This document shows, one piece after another, positions 31,283 to 41,001 of a stretch of 41,413 nt of DNA. The notes under the pieces were generated by a model, which made no database searches, was not told where the DNA came from, and saw nothing but the letters and a program-made list of their open reading frames with translations. Origin of the DNA: CAYQMF01 sp964418595. GTDB taxonomy: Bacteria; Planctomycetota; UBA1135; UBA2386. The stretch spans positions 1-41,413 of the forward strand of contig CAYQMF010000050.1 in NCBI GenBank assembly GCA_964418595.1. Direction: 5' to 3'. The position numbers and the translations under genes are program-made. Each line of letters opens with the position of its first letter. The first letter of the stretch is position 1.

Positions 31283-34200
31283 CCCTGCTCCGCGACCTCA
31301 TCCACATCCCCGAGCAGGTCCACAAGGGCGACTTCGTCCTCAAGCTGACCGACGGCGTGCGCGATCCGAAGGCGACGCTCGGCAACTACGTCTTCACGCC
31401 GCAGCTCCTGACCGCCTTCGACCAGGCACTGAAGCTGGTCAAGGGCGGGCTGGAGGGCAACCAGAGCCGGGCGGCGTTCCTGCACGGCAGTTTCGGCAGC
31501 GGCAAGAGCCACTTCATGGCGGTGCTGCACCTGCTGCTGGCGCACGAACCGACCGCACGGTCGCACCCGGAGCTGGCGTCGCTCGTGGCGAAGCACCGAT
31601 GGCTGGACGGTCGGAAGTTCCTGCTCGTGCCCTTCCACATGATCGGGGCGTCGAGTCTCGAGGAGCGGCTGTTCGGGCAGTACGTCAGCCACGTCGGCGC
31701 GCTGCATCCCACCGCTCCCGTGCCCCCGGTGTTCCACGGCGAGGCCGTGCTGCGGCAGGCTGAGGCCGAACGGGTGAAGAACGAGGCGGCGTTCCTCGCG
31801 AAGCTCGGCAGCGGTGGCGATGGCTGGGGGAAGCTCAGCACCTGGACGCGTGAGCGCTACGACGCTGCGCGCCAGGCGGCCCCGAACTCGCCCGATCGCC
31901 TGCTGCTGATCTCGGCGGTCGTGACGCACTACCTCCCCGCCTACGAGGGTGTCATGGGAGGCCGGAGCGAGGGCTATGTCAGCCTCGACGACGGCCTGCC
32001 CATCCTCTGCCAGCACGCCAAGAACCTCGGCTACGACGTGCTGGTCTTCTTCCTCGACGAGGTGATCCTGTGGCTCGCCACGATGGTCGCCGACCTCGGC
32101 TTCGTGCAGCGCGAGGGCAGCAAGCTCGCGAAGCTGGTGGAGAGCCAGGGGGCGCCGCGGGCGATCCCGTTGGTGTCGCTGCTCGCGCGCCAGCGCGACC
32201 TGCGGGAACTGGTCGGGGAGCACGTGCCCGGCGCCGAGAAGCTCGGGGTGTTCGACATCTTCAAGTGGTGGGAGGGCCGCTTCGACGCGATCAAGCTCGA
32301 GGACCGCAACCTCCCGATGATCGTCGCCAAGCGCTTGCTGGCACCAAGCAGCGAGACGGGCAAGCAGCAGCTCGACGCAGCGTTCGCGGCGACGCACAAG
32401 GTGCGGCGCGAGATCTTCGATGCGCTGCTGACGCAGAGCTTCACCGAGGACGACTTCCGGCGCGTCTACCCGTTCAGTCCGGCGTTGATCCAGACGTTGG
32501 TGGCGGTGAGTTCGGTGCTGCAGCGGGAACGCACCGCGATCCGGGTCCTGGTGCAGCTCCTCGTCGACCAGCGCGACACCCTCGAGGTCGGCCAGCTCGT
32601 GCCGATGGGCGACCTGTTCGACGCCATCGCGGATGGCGACGAGCCGTTCTCCCCGGACATGCGGCTCAACTTCGAGAACGCGAAGAAGCTGTACGAGCAC
32701 AAGCTGTTGCCGCGCCTGCTCGCCGACCATCAGCTCACGCGGGAGCAGGCGCGCAGCCTGCCTGCCGACGATCCGAAGCGCCGGGCGCTGCGCGCCGACG
32801 ACCGCATCGTCAAGACCCTGCTGCTGTCGGCGCTCGTGCCCGAGGTGGAGTCGCTCAAAGCGCTCACGGCGGGGCGGCTCGTGGCGCTGAACCACGGCAC
32901 CATCAAAGCGCCGATCCCCGGCCAGGAGACCAGCATCGTCCTGCGCAAGCTGCGCGACTGGAACGGGGATGTCGGCGAGATCCGGATCCAGGGCGAAGGC
33001 GCCAACCCCACGATCAGCCTGCAGATCATCGGCGTCGACACCGAGGGCATCCTCGCGAAGGTGCGGTCGGCGGTCGACAACACCGGGACGCGCAAGGCCA
33101 AGATCAAGGAGATCCTCTTCGACGCGATGGGGATCGCGCAGGAAGACGAACTGTTCACGGTGCACACGTTCCGATGGCGAGGCACGCCGCGCGAGATCGA
33201 GGTGGTGTACGGCAACGTCCGTGAGCTGCCGGCGGAGTCGCTGCGCGTCCGCCGCGAGGGTGCGTGGCGCCTGGTGATCGACTATCCGTTCGATGACGGG
33301 CACACGCCGGACGAGGACCTGCAGCGGCTCGACCTCTTCCGCCAGACCGAGACGAGCCGGACCGTGTGCTGGATCCCGGCGTTCCTGTCGTCGGCGCGCA
33401 TCGCGGATCTCGGCACGCTCGTGTGTCTCGACTACGTGCTGGCGAACGACCAGCGCTTCCACGATCACGCAACGCACCTGCCGCCCGTGGAGCGGAGTCA
33501 GGCGCGCGCTCTGCTGCAGAGCCAGCAGAGCCAGATGCGGGATCGGATCGTCGAGGCGTTGAAGATGGCCTACGGCATCGCCGACGCCGGTGCTGGCATG
33601 ATCGGCGCAGATCTCGATGTTGCTGAGCGCTTCCAGTGCCTGGAGGGGCGCCAGCAACTCTTCAAGCGGCCTGCTGCGGCGACGCTGGGGCAGGCGCTGG
33701 AGAAGCTCGGCGATCAGATGTTCGAGCTGCAGTTCCCCGACCACCCGCAGTTCAACGTCGACATCAAGGGGGGCTTGCTCAAGCGGGTGCTGGAGTGGGT
33801 GCAGCAGGCGGCTCGCGACGAGATGCACCGCGTCGTCGTCGACAAGGAGCGGCGGCGCGAGGTGCGCGAGGTCGTGGAGCCGCTCAAGCTCGGCACCATG
33901 GGCGAGGACGCGCTGGTGCTGAGCGACACCTGGCGCACGCTCTTCGAGCGCTATGCCGCCCAGCAGAAGGATGAGCCGATCACAGTGGCGCGGCTACGGA
34001 GCTGGACCGACCGGCCGAACCCGCGCGGGCTGCCGCGGGACGTGCAGAACTTCTTGATCCTCGCCTACGCCGAGCAGACCAACCGGCGCTTCTTCCACCA
34101 CGGCGGCGGGGTGAGCGTGTCGCTGGATCGTGTGGACGACGAGCTGGAGTTGCGCGACCAGCCGCTGCCGAGCGAGGCCCACTGGCAGGAGGCGCGCACG

Positions 34201-34932
34201 CGGGCGGATCACGTGTTCGGCGTTCACGTCACGTCGTTGCTCGGGGCCACCAACGTCGGAGAGTTGATCGGGCTGGTGAGGGCGGGACTGGCGGCTCACC
34301 TGCCGGCGTGCCGGCAGCTCACGAAGGAGCTGCACGCGCGCCTCAAGGCCGAGGGGATCGCTCCCGACAGCGCCGCTCGGTGGCGGACCGCGCAGGCGGT
34401 CGTCGTGCTCGGCGACGCGCTGGAGCAGGCGAAGGATGATCTGTTCGTCGAGCGCCTGGCGACGGCGACAGCCCCGTCGCCTTGGAATGTGGTCGGCACG
34501 AGCCTCAAGCAAGTCGAGGCCGTGCGGCAGGCGTTGCGCGAGACCCGATGGGACGTGCTGGAGACCGCTTGGAGTCTTCCGGCGCCACACGCCGACGCGG
34601 CCGGTGCGCTGCGGCAGCGGTTGCGGGAGGTGTTGGCGCACGACGATCAGGCGCAGGCGCTTCCCCCCGCGTTGCGCGCGATCGAGGCCGAAGCGAACGC
34701 CCTGACTCGCAAGGCTGTCGCGGGGGGGCTGCCGACTCCGCCGCCCGGTCCTCCCGCCCCGCCGCCGCCGCCCGTCCAACCAGGGCGCAAGGTCGTCGCG
34801 TCTGACGAGCGCCAGGACCTGTCCGCCAGCGACGTGCGTGCGCTCCTGGACACGATTGCGAAGCAACTCGAGGGTGGTCGTCGCCGCGCCGTCATCCAGT
34901 GGCGCATCGAGGAGGAGGACGCGCGCGGATGA
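31279..34932 (+). CDS. pglY: BREX-2 ATPase PglY
   Basis: Large P-loop ATPase of BREX type 2, the counterpart of BrxC in type 1. It has 1217 residues. Walker A GSFGSGKS is at 70-77 (Lys76), preceded by FLHG; Walker B VLVFFLDEV has Asp260 and Glu261. The N-terminus (LLRDLIHIPEQVHKGDFVLK) is characteristic of this family. Helical middle and C-terminal regions follow, then a Pro-rich linker near 1150-1170 (PTPPPGPPAPPPPPVQPG) and a final conserved helix with RRAVIQWRIEEED. In S. coelicolor PglY is an ATPase required for phage growth limitation. It overlaps pglZ by 4 bases. Confidence 0.95.
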   Translation: MTLLRDLIHIPEQVHKGDFVLKLTDGVRDPKATLGNYVFTPQLLTAFDQALKLVKGGLEGNQSRAAFLHGSFGSGKSHFMAVLHLLLAHEPTARSHPELASLVAKHRWLDGRKFLLVPFHMIGASSLEERLFGQYVSHVGALHPTAPVPPVFHGEAVLRQAEAERVKNEAAFLAKLGSGGDGWGKLSTWTRERYDAARQAAPNSPDRLLLISAVVTHYLPAYEGVMGGRSEGYVSLDDGLPILCQHAKNLGYDVLVFFLDEVILWLATMVADLGFVQREGSKLAKLVESQGAPRAIPLVSLLARQRDLRELVGEHVPGAEKLGVFDIFKWWEGRFDAIKLEDRNLPMIVAKRLLAPSSETGKQQLDAAFAATHKVRREIFDALLTQSFTEDDFRRVYPFSPALIQTLVAVSSVLQRERTAIRVLVQLLVDQRDTLEVGQLVPMGDLFDAIADGDEPFSPDMRLNFENAKKLYEHKLLPRLLADHQLTREQARSLPADDPKRRALRADDRIVKTLLLSALVPEVESLKALTAGRLVALNHGTIKAPIPGQETSIVLRKLRDWNGDVGEIRIQGEGANPTISLQIIGVDTEGILAKVRSAVDNTGTRKAKIKEILFDAMGIAQEDELFTVHTFRWRGTPREIEVVYGNVRELPAESLRVRREGAWRLVIDYPFDDGHTPDEDLQRLDLFRQTETSRTVCWIPAFLSSARIADLGTLVCLDYVLANDQRFHDHATHLPPVERSQARALLQSQQSQMRDRIVEALKMAYGIADAGAGMIGADLDVAERFQCLEGRQQLFKRPAAATLGQALEKLGDQMFELQFPDHPQFNVDIKGGLLKRVLEWVQQAARDEMHRVVVDKERRREVREVVEPLKLGTMGEDALVLSDTWRTLFERYAAQQKDEPITVARLRSWTDRPNPRGLPRDVQNFLILAYAEQTNRRFFHHGGGVSVSLDRVDDELELRDQPLPSEAHWQEARTRADHVFGVHVTSLLGATNVGELIGLVRAGLAAHLPACRQLTKELHARLKAEGIAPDSAARWRTAQAVVVLGDALEQAKDDLFVERLATATAPSPWNVVGTSLKQVEAVRQALRETRWDVLETAWSLPAPHADAAGALRQRLREVLAHDDQAQALPPALRAIEAEANALTRKAVAGGLPTPPPGPPAPPPPPVQPGRKVVASDERQDLSASDVRALLDTIAKQLEGGRRRAVIQWRIEEEDARG

Positions 34933-37583
34933 GCCTGACCGAGGCGGTGCTCCGGGCGCGGCTCACGACCATCCGCACACGGCTGGAGCGGGACGGCACC
35001 AGCAAGCGCTGCATCGGTGTGCTCGGGGATGGCTACGTGGGGCCGGGCGAGGTCAGCGTGGAGGGCGATTCGTTCCGCGTCGTGTTCTGCGCGTCGCCGC
35101 TGGCGGTGCGGGAGCAGATGGACGGCGTGCCCGCCGACGGGCCGCGCCTCGTGATCGTGACCGACTGTTCGCCGCAGGACCTCGGGGCGGACGTGCGGGC
35201 GCGCGTGTTCCGCAACGAGTTCCAGCCGATCGATCCGTGGCAGACCGTGCGCGACCTGTTCCAGGTGGGCCAGATCCGCCCCGACGTGCCGTTGGAGCCC
35301 TGGTTGCTCGACGCGCTTCTGGCCGCGCCAGGACCGCGACCGGCCCTGGCGGGTCGGGTGCTGGATCTCGACACGGTCCGGGACGTGATCCTGCGCGGCC
35401 TCGGCTTGCGGCACGGGCGGCCCGACCTGCGGGACCTGCTGGAATGGGCCAACAGCTCGGAGGCGACCGGGTTCGAGGATCGGGCCGCGGGCCTGCGCAC
35501 GACAGTGCGGCAGTGGGTGGTGGAGACGGCGGGCAAGGCTGGCGGGGCGATCCTCGACTGCGTGCAGGCGGGACATCGTGAGCGTGCGTGGCCGCTCGGT
35601 CTGGTCCTGGGTGCGCTCAAGGGTGATGCGATCGGCCTCGGAGATCAGGAGCGCGTCGGCCTCGCGCGCGCAGAGCGCTTCGTCGGCGATCGTCATCTCG
35701 ACGAGCAGGAACTGCGACCGTGGGCGCAGGCCGCCGAAGACCTGCTGCAGCCGAGCCTGACACCGGCCGACTTCGCGCGCTGTCGGCCGGTGCTGGACGC
35801 CGCCGATGCGTTGCTCGCCACGTTGAAAGTCGAAGCCTTGGCCGGGAAGAGCCGATTCCTCCTGGCGGGCCTGCGGCAGCGCGAGCGCACGTTTGCCGAG
35901 GCCCTCGACGACGCGCTGCGCAGCAGCAGCCAGGACCTCGCCGCCGTCGAGCGTGCCGCCCAGGGCGTGATCGACCATGCGCTGGCGGCGGTCGAGCGCG
36001 GCCGGTTCGTGGCAACCGCGGTGACGATGGCGGTCCGCCTGCTGCGTTGGCTGCGCGTGGAGCCCACCGCCGAGGCCGCGCCGCGCAGTTTCCGTGATGC
36101 GGCGCTGCATTACGCGACGGACGGGTGCTTCGTCGACTGGGCGCGCGAGCAGACGGCGTTGGGTCATCCGGATGCCGCGCTGCAGCAGGCGTTGCGCGCG
36201 TTGTGGGGCAAGGTGCTGCCGCGGCGCGAGAAGGAGAACGAGCGCTTCGGCCGGCTCTGCGCGGAGTGGAGCGCCGCGCCCACCGCTAGCGACGACCTCA
36301 TCCCACTGGAGGCCGTGCTGGAGCACGTCGTCGGGCCGCTCGTCGCGCAAGGCCCCGTTCTCCTGCTCGTGCTCGATGGCATGAGCCTGTCGATCTTCCA
36401 CGAGCTGGCGGAGAGTCTGCCGCGCCTCGGATGGACGGAGGTCGGACCCGATGCGGGGGACGATCGCGGCCTGCGTCGGCTCGGCGTGGCGGTGCTGCCG
36501 ACGGTGACGGAGGTGTCGCGGACCAGCCTGCTGACGGGCGAGATCCAGCGCGGCGGGCAGGACGCAGAGGTCCGCGGGTTCGCGGGTCACCCCGCCCTGC
36601 GTCACGGCGCCGACAAGCCGGTGCTCTTCCACAAGAACTCGCTCTCCGGCGATCGCGTGGGCGTCGACGACGCCGTGGCGCAGAAGGTCCTCGGCCGGAC
36701 GCGGATCGTGGGCGTCGTGTTGAACGCCATCGACGACTGGCTCGGCAAGGGCGACCAGGACGCTGCGCCGTGGGATGTCGAGCGGGTCAAGGCGCTCGTC
36801 GCGCTCCTCGACCATGCTGCCACCAGTGGCCGCACGGTGGTGGTCACGAGCGATCACGGGCACGTGCGCGAGCACGACGGGACGTTCGTCGAGGCTGCGG
36901 GCGGCACGCGGCATCGGAGCCCGGGCAACGAGGCGGTGCGGGAGGGCGAGGTCCTCGTGCGCGGACCGCGCGTGTGCTTCGACAAGGGTGAGGTCGTGCT
37001 GCCGTGGACCGAGTCGCTGCGCTACTCGCCCTCCAAGCAGAACGGCTACCACGGTGGGATCGCACCGCAGGAGGTCCTCGTGCCCATCGCTGTGTTCGTG
37101 CGTTCGGGCAGCGACGGGCCGGACGGGTACGCCCCGACGCCGGTGTGCCTTCCGCCTTGGTGGGAGACCGCGGGAGCTCCCATCCCCGTGCAGGAGCGGT
37201 CGCGCAAGGTCGCCGCGCGGCGCAAGCCGACGGCGGTGCTGCCGTTCGCCGGCCAGAAGGAGAGCTGGGTCCAGACGTTGTTGCTCTCGCCGCTGTTCGT
37301 GGCGCAGCGGGAACTGCACAAGCGCGGCTATCCGGGCGACGACAAGCTGGCGACGATCCTGCAGGCGTTGGCCGAGCGCGGGGACGGCATGACCGTGGAT
37401 GCGCTCGCCAGCCGACTCAACCTCGCGCGCGTGCGCGTCCAAGGCATGGTGGTCGCCGCGCGGCGCGTGTTGAACATCGATGGCTCGGAGGGGCTCGAGC
37501 TCGACGCGGAGTCCAGCACCGTGCGGGTCAACTGGGACACGCTGCGGTTGCAGTTCGGCCTCGACCAGGAGAAGCGCTCATGA
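34929..37583 (+). CDS. pglZ: BREX-2 alkaline-phosphatase-fold protein PglZ
   Basis: PglZ-domain protein of the alkaline phosphatase superfamily, the hallmark of all BREX systems, 884 residues. The N-terminal half is helical. The PglZ domain contains LLLVLDGMS (metal-binding Asp483), TEVSRTSLLTGE, VVTSDHGHV (Asp642, His643) and GYHGGIAPQE (His708), the expected metal ligands of the superfamily. A winged-helix-like C-terminus follows (DKLATILQALAERGDGMTVD, then ALASRLNLARVRVQGMVVAA). Its molecular substrate in defence is not established. The ATG at 34929 overlaps the pglY stop, and its own stop overlaps the brxD start, so the two flanking ATPases and PglZ are coupled. Confidence 0.95.
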   Translation: MSLTEAVLRARLTTIRTRLERDGTSKRCIGVLGDGYVGPGEVSVEGDSFRVVFCASPLAVREQMDGVPADGPRLVIVTDCSPQDLGADVRARVFRNEFQPIDPWQTVRDLFQVGQIRPDVPLEPWLLDALLAAPGPRPALAGRVLDLDTVRDVILRGLGLRHGRPDLRDLLEWANSSEATGFEDRAAGLRTTVRQWVVETAGKAGGAILDCVQAGHRERAWPLGLVLGALKGDAIGLGDQERVGLARAERFVGDRHLDEQELRPWAQAAEDLLQPSLTPADFARCRPVLDAADALLATLKVEALAGKSRFLLAGLRQRERTFAEALDDALRSSSQDLAAVERAAQGVIDHALAAVERGRFVATAVTMAVRLLRWLRVEPTAEAAPRSFRDAALHYATDGCFVDWAREQTALGHPDAALQQALRALWGKVLPRREKENERFGRLCAEWSAAPTASDDLIPLEAVLEHVVGPLVAQGPVLLLVLDGMSLSIFHELAESLPRLGWTEVGPDAGDDRGLRRLGVAVLPTVTEVSRTSLLTGEIQRGGQDAEVRGFAGHPALRHGADKPVLFHKNSLSGDRVGVDDAVAQKVLGRTRIVGVVLNAIDDWLGKGDQDAAPWDVERVKALVALLDHAATSGRTVVVTSDHGHVREHDGTFVEAAGGTRHRSPGNEAVREGEVLVRGPRVCFDKGEVVLPWTESLRYSPSKQNGYHGGIAPQEVLVPIAVFVRSGSDGPDGYAPTPVCLPPWWETAGAPIPVQERSRKVAARRKPTAVLPFAGQKESWVQTLLLSPLFVAQRELHKRGYPGDDKLATILQALAERGDGMTVDALASRLNLARVRVQGMVVAARRVLNIDGSEGLELDAESSTVRVNWDTLRLQFGLDQEKRS

Positions 37584-38896
37584 GCGTGAGCCCGCAACGC
37601 CGCGGCGAGATCCTCGATGCCCTCCGGCGCGGCACCGTGCCGCAGCGCAGCCTCGACGCGCTGGCCGTGGGGCTGGACCGGTTCGAGCGCGCGTTCGACG
37701 AAGAGCTGGCCGGTGTGCAGCGCGGCGGCGCGGCGTTCAAGGCGGTGCGCGGGGAGTATGGGAGCGGCAAGACCTTCTTCGCGCGCTGGATGCAGGAGCG
37801 CGCGTTGGCGAAGGGGTTCGCTGCCGCCGAAGTGCAGGTGTCGGAGACGGAGACACCGCTGCACCGGCTGGAGACGGTGTACCGCCGGTTGATCGAGCGT
37901 CTGCGCACCAGCGACACGCCGGCCGGAGCGTGGCAGTCGATCGTCGAGGGTTGGTTCTTCACCCTTGAGCAGGACGTGCTGGCGGAGGGCGGCGTCGACG
38001 AGAACGACACCGCGGCGTTGAACCTGCGCGTGACCGATCTGATGGAGCGGCGGTTGGCCGCGATCACGCGCACGGCCCCGTCGTTCGCGGCGGCGCTGCG
38101 CGCGTATCGACAGGCGGCCGTGGCCGGTGAGAGTGGCATCGCGAGCGGCTTGCTGGCCTGGCTCGGCGGCCAGCCCAACGTCGGCGCCGAGGTGAAGCGG
38201 CGCGCCATGATCAAGGGCGACGTCGACCACTTCGGGGCGCTCAGCTTCCTGCAGGGGTTGCTGGTGATGCTGCGGGACTCTGGGCGCCCGGGGTTGGTGT
38301 TCGTGCTCGACGAAGTCGAGACCCTGCAGCGCGTGCGCGGGGACGTGCGGGAGAAGAGCCTCAACGCCCTGCGTCAGCTCATCGACGAGATCGACAGCGG
38401 CCGCTTCCCTGGCCTCTACGTCGTGATCACGGGGACGGCGGCGTTCTACGACGGGCCGCAGGGCGTGCAGCGGTTGCCGCCCCTGGCGCAGCGCCTGCAC
38501 GTCGACTTCGGGGGCGAGGCGCGCTTCGACAACCCGCGCGCGCCGCAGGTGCGCCTGCCGGGTTTCGACCTCGGGCTGCTGGCTCAGGTCGGGCGAAAGG
38601 TGCGGGACCTGTTCGCCGAGGGTTGTCCGTCGGGCGCGCGGATCCGGACCAAGGCGGATGACCGCTGCCTCGACCGGTTGGCCGCGACCGTCACCGGCCA
38701 GCTCGGGGGCAAGGTCGGCGTCGCGCCGCGCATCTTCCTGAAGAAGCTCGTGGTCGAGATCCTCGACAAGGTCGACCAGTTCGAGGACTTCGATCCGATC
38801 GTGAACGCCAAGCTCGACCTGAGCGAGAGCGAGCTGACCGCGACCGAGCGCGCGGCGCGCGGCGCGGTGGACCCTGACGACATCGAGTTGTCCTAG
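37580..38896 (+). CDS. brxD: BREX system ATP-binding protein BrxD
   Basis: P-loop ATPase of the BrxD (DUF2791) type found in BREX types 2 and others, 438 residues. The N-terminus has SPQRRGEILDALRRGTVPQR and the Walker A GEYGSGKTFF (Lys64). The Walker B strand GLVFVLDEVETL has Asp244 and Glu245. A later GLYVVITGTAAFYDG segment resembles sensor 1, and the C-terminus ends with a helical lid region (VAPRIFLKKLVVEILDKV). The gene shares a 4-base overlap with pglZ and lies five bases before the brxHI start, which fits the known pglZ-brxD-brxHI order. It may load the helicase on DNA; this is inference. Confidence 0.9.
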   Translation: MSVSPQRRGEILDALRRGTVPQRSLDALAVGLDRFERAFDEELAGVQRGGAAFKAVRGEYGSGKTFFARWMQERALAKGFAAAEVQVSETETPLHRLETVYRRLIERLRTSDTPAGAWQSIVEGWFFTLEQDVLAEGGVDENDTAALNLRVTDLMERRLAAITRTAPSFAAALRAYRQAAVAGESGIASGLLAWLGGQPNVGAEVKRRAMIKGDVDHFGALSFLQGLLVMLRDSGRPGLVFVLDEVETLQRVRGDVREKSLNALRQLIDEIDSGRFPGLYVVITGTAAFYDGPQGVQRLPPLAQRLHVDFGGEARFDNPRAPQVRLPGFDLGLLAQVGRKVRDLFAEGCPSGARIRTKADDRCLDRLAATVTGQLGGKVGVAPRIFLKKLVVEILDKVDQFEDFDPIVNAKLDLSESELTATERAARGAVDPDDIELS

Positions 38897-38901
38897 CGGC
38901 C

Positions 38902-41001
38902 GTGAGCGACGCCTTCGACCTCCTGCATCCGGCCCTGCAACACCACATCGTCAACTCGCTGGGCTGGCGGCAGCTCCGGCCGCTGCAGGAGGCGGCGATC
39001 GAGCCGGTGCTCAGGGGGGAGCATGCGCTGATGCTTGCGCCGACCGCCGGCGGCAAGACCGAGGCGGCGTTCTTCCCCGTGCTGTCGCGCATGCTGCAGG
39101 AGGAGTGGCGCGGGCTCTCGGTGCTTTACCTCTGCCCGATCAAGGCGCTCCTCAACAACCTGCACGCGCGGCTGCAGGCCTACGGGTCGTGGGTCGGGCG
39201 CAGTGTCGCGCTCTGGCACGGCGACGTGAGCGATCGCGACAAGGAGGCCGTGCGGCGCGAGCCGAGCGACGTGTTGCTCACGACCCCGGAGTCGCTGGAG
39301 GTCATGCTCACGAGCAAGCGAGCGGACCCGAAGCAAGTGTTCGCCGGCGTGCGGGCGGTGATCGTCGACGAGCTGCACGCGTTCGCCGGCGACGACCGGG
39401 GCTGGCACCTGCTGGCGGTCGTCGAGCGCGTGGCCAAGCTCGCGGGGCGGCAGGTCCAGCGCATCGGCTTGTCCGCGACCGTCGGCAACCCCGAGGACCT
39501 CCTCGAGTGGCTGGCGGCGCATGCGGGCGGCGCGCGGCGCGTCGTCGCGCCGGTCGCCGTCGGAGCACCGCAGCCCGAAGTGCGCCTCGACCACGTGGAG
39601 ACGCTCGACAACACGGCCACCGTGATCAGCCGGCTGCACCGCGGCGAGAAGCGGCTCGTATTCGTAGACAGCCGCGCGCGCGTGGAGCAGCTCTCGGCAG
39701 GCCTGCGCAGCCGCGGCGTGCAGACCTTCGTCAGCCACTCGTCGGTCAGTCTCGACGAGCGCCGGCAGGCCGAGGCCGCCTTCACCCAGGGTTCCGACTG
39801 TGTGATCGTTGCCACCAGCACCCTTGAGCTGGGCATCGACGTGGGGGACCTGGACCGCGTGATCCAGGTGGACGCTCCCGGCACGGTCGCGTCGTTCCTG
39901 CAGCGCCTCGGCCGCACGGGCCGGCGCCCGGGCACGACGCGGAACTGCCTGTTCCTGACTACGAGCGACAACGCGTTCCTCCGCGCCGCTGGGCTTCTGG
40001 ACCTGTGGTCGCGAGGCTACGTCGAACCCATCGAGCCGCCGCCGCGGCCCTACCACCTGTTCGCGCAGCAGGTGATGGCGCTGGCTCTGCAGACCGGCGG
40101 ACTGCGCCGCGACGAGTGGCGCGACTGGATCGGCGCGCTCCCTTGCTTCGCGACGATGACCGACGAGCCCGAGGCGATCATCGCCTACATGCTGGCCACC
40201 GGCATCCTGCACGAGGACCAGGGCCGGCTCTGGTTCGGCGCCGCCGGCGAGAAGGCGTTCGGCTACAAGAACTTCCTCGAGCTGTACTCCATCTTCACGA
40301 GCCCGCCACTCTTCACCGTGCTGCATGGCCGCACCGAACTCGGACTCGTGCACGAGACGAGCTTTCTGTCGCGCGAGGGCGAGCCCATCACGCTGCTCCT
40401 GGGAGGCCGGAGCTGGACAGTGCGCAGCCTCGACTGGGGTCATCGCCGTGCGTACGTCGAGGCCGCGCCTGCGGGCGGCCGCTCCCGTTGGTGCGGCGGC
40501 AGCCGGCTCATGCACTTCGAGCTGGCGCGAGCTATCCGCAAGGTACTTGCCGGTGCGGATCTGCCCGGAGTGCCCTCCCAACGTGCCCGCGAGAAGCTGG
40601 ACGAACTGCGGGCTGCGTTCGCCTGGGTCGACGACGAGAGCACTGCCTGTGTCCGTGGCACCGAGGGCGATCCCCGTTGGTGGACCTTCGCCGGCCTCCG
40701 GGCCAACGCCGCGCTGGCCGCGGCCCTGGGTGATCTCGTGTCGACATCGCAGGTCCGGGACAACCTGGCGATCCCGCTCCGCGCCGGCGTTGGCGGAGAG
40801 GAGGTGCGCCGCCGCCTGGACGAGGTTGGGGCTCGCGACGTGTCGGTGCCCGTGTCTGCTCAGCAGCTCACGGAGTTGAAGTTCGGGGCCTGCCTGCCGG
40901 CGGAGCTCGCCACGCGATTGATCGCGGCGCGGGCACGAGACGCACCAGCTCTCGCCGCGGTGGCGGTGGAGCGCCTGCGCGATGTATGCGAGGGTGGTTG
41001 A
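38902..41001 (+). CDS. brxHI: BREX-2 Lhr-like DEAD/DEAH helicase BrxHI
   Basis: Superfamily 2 helicase of BREX type 2, 699 residues, starting at a GTG. Motifs are clear: Q-like region WRQLRPLQEAAI, Walker A APTAGGKTEA (Lys52), TTPESLEVML, motif II DELH (156-159), SATVGNPEDLL (motif III), then LVFVDSRARVEQLSAGL, ATSTLELGIDVGDL and QRLGRTGRRPG (motif VI). The C-terminal 300 residues carry the Lhr-type region, with RSWTVRSLDWGHRRAYVEA. Helicases of the Lhr family unwind or translocate on nucleic acids; the exact function in BREX is unknown. It is the last gene of the BREX cluster, separated from brxD by five bases, and is followed by 412 bases without a gene. Confidence 0.92.
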   Translation: MSDAFDLLHPALQHHIVNSLGWRQLRPLQEAAIEPVLRGEHALMLAPTAGGKTEAAFFPVLSRMLQEEWRGLSVLYLCPIKALLNNLHARLQAYGSWVGRSVALWHGDVSDRDKEAVRREPSDVLLTTPESLEVMLTSKRADPKQVFAGVRAVIVDELHAFAGDDRGWHLLAVVERVAKLAGRQVQRIGLSATVGNPEDLLEWLAAHAGGARRVVAPVAVGAPQPEVRLDHVETLDNTATVISRLHRGEKRLVFVDSRARVEQLSAGLRSRGVQTFVSHSSVSLDERRQAEAAFTQGSDCVIVATSTLELGIDVGDLDRVIQVDAPGTVASFLQRLGRTGRRPGTTRNCLFLTTSDNAFLRAAGLLDLWSRGYVEPIEPPPRPYHLFAQQVMALALQTGGLRRDEWRDWIGALPCFATMTDEPEAIIAYMLATGILHEDQGRLWFGAAGEKAFGYKNFLELYSIFTSPPLFTVLHGRTELGLVHETSFLSREGEPITLLLGGRSWTVRSLDWGHRRAYVEAAPAGGRSRWCGGSRLMHFELARAIRKVLAGADLPGVPSQRAREKLDELRAAFAWVDDESTACVRGTEGDPRWWTFAGLRANAALAAALGDLVSTSQVRDNLAIPLRAGVGGEEVRRRLDEVGARDVSVPVSAQQLTELKFGACLPAELATRLIAARARDAPALAAVAVERLRDVCEGG

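Noticed and set aside
30502..33828. 1108-residue minus-strand frame over the HIRAN gene and pglY
   Set aside because: The translation is His/Arg/Leu-rich without motifs and overlaps two well-supported genes in antisense; an artefact of high GC.
34647..37442. 931-residue minus-strand frame opposite pglZ
   Set aside because: Antisense to intact PglZ motifs; composition typical of wrong-frame translation.
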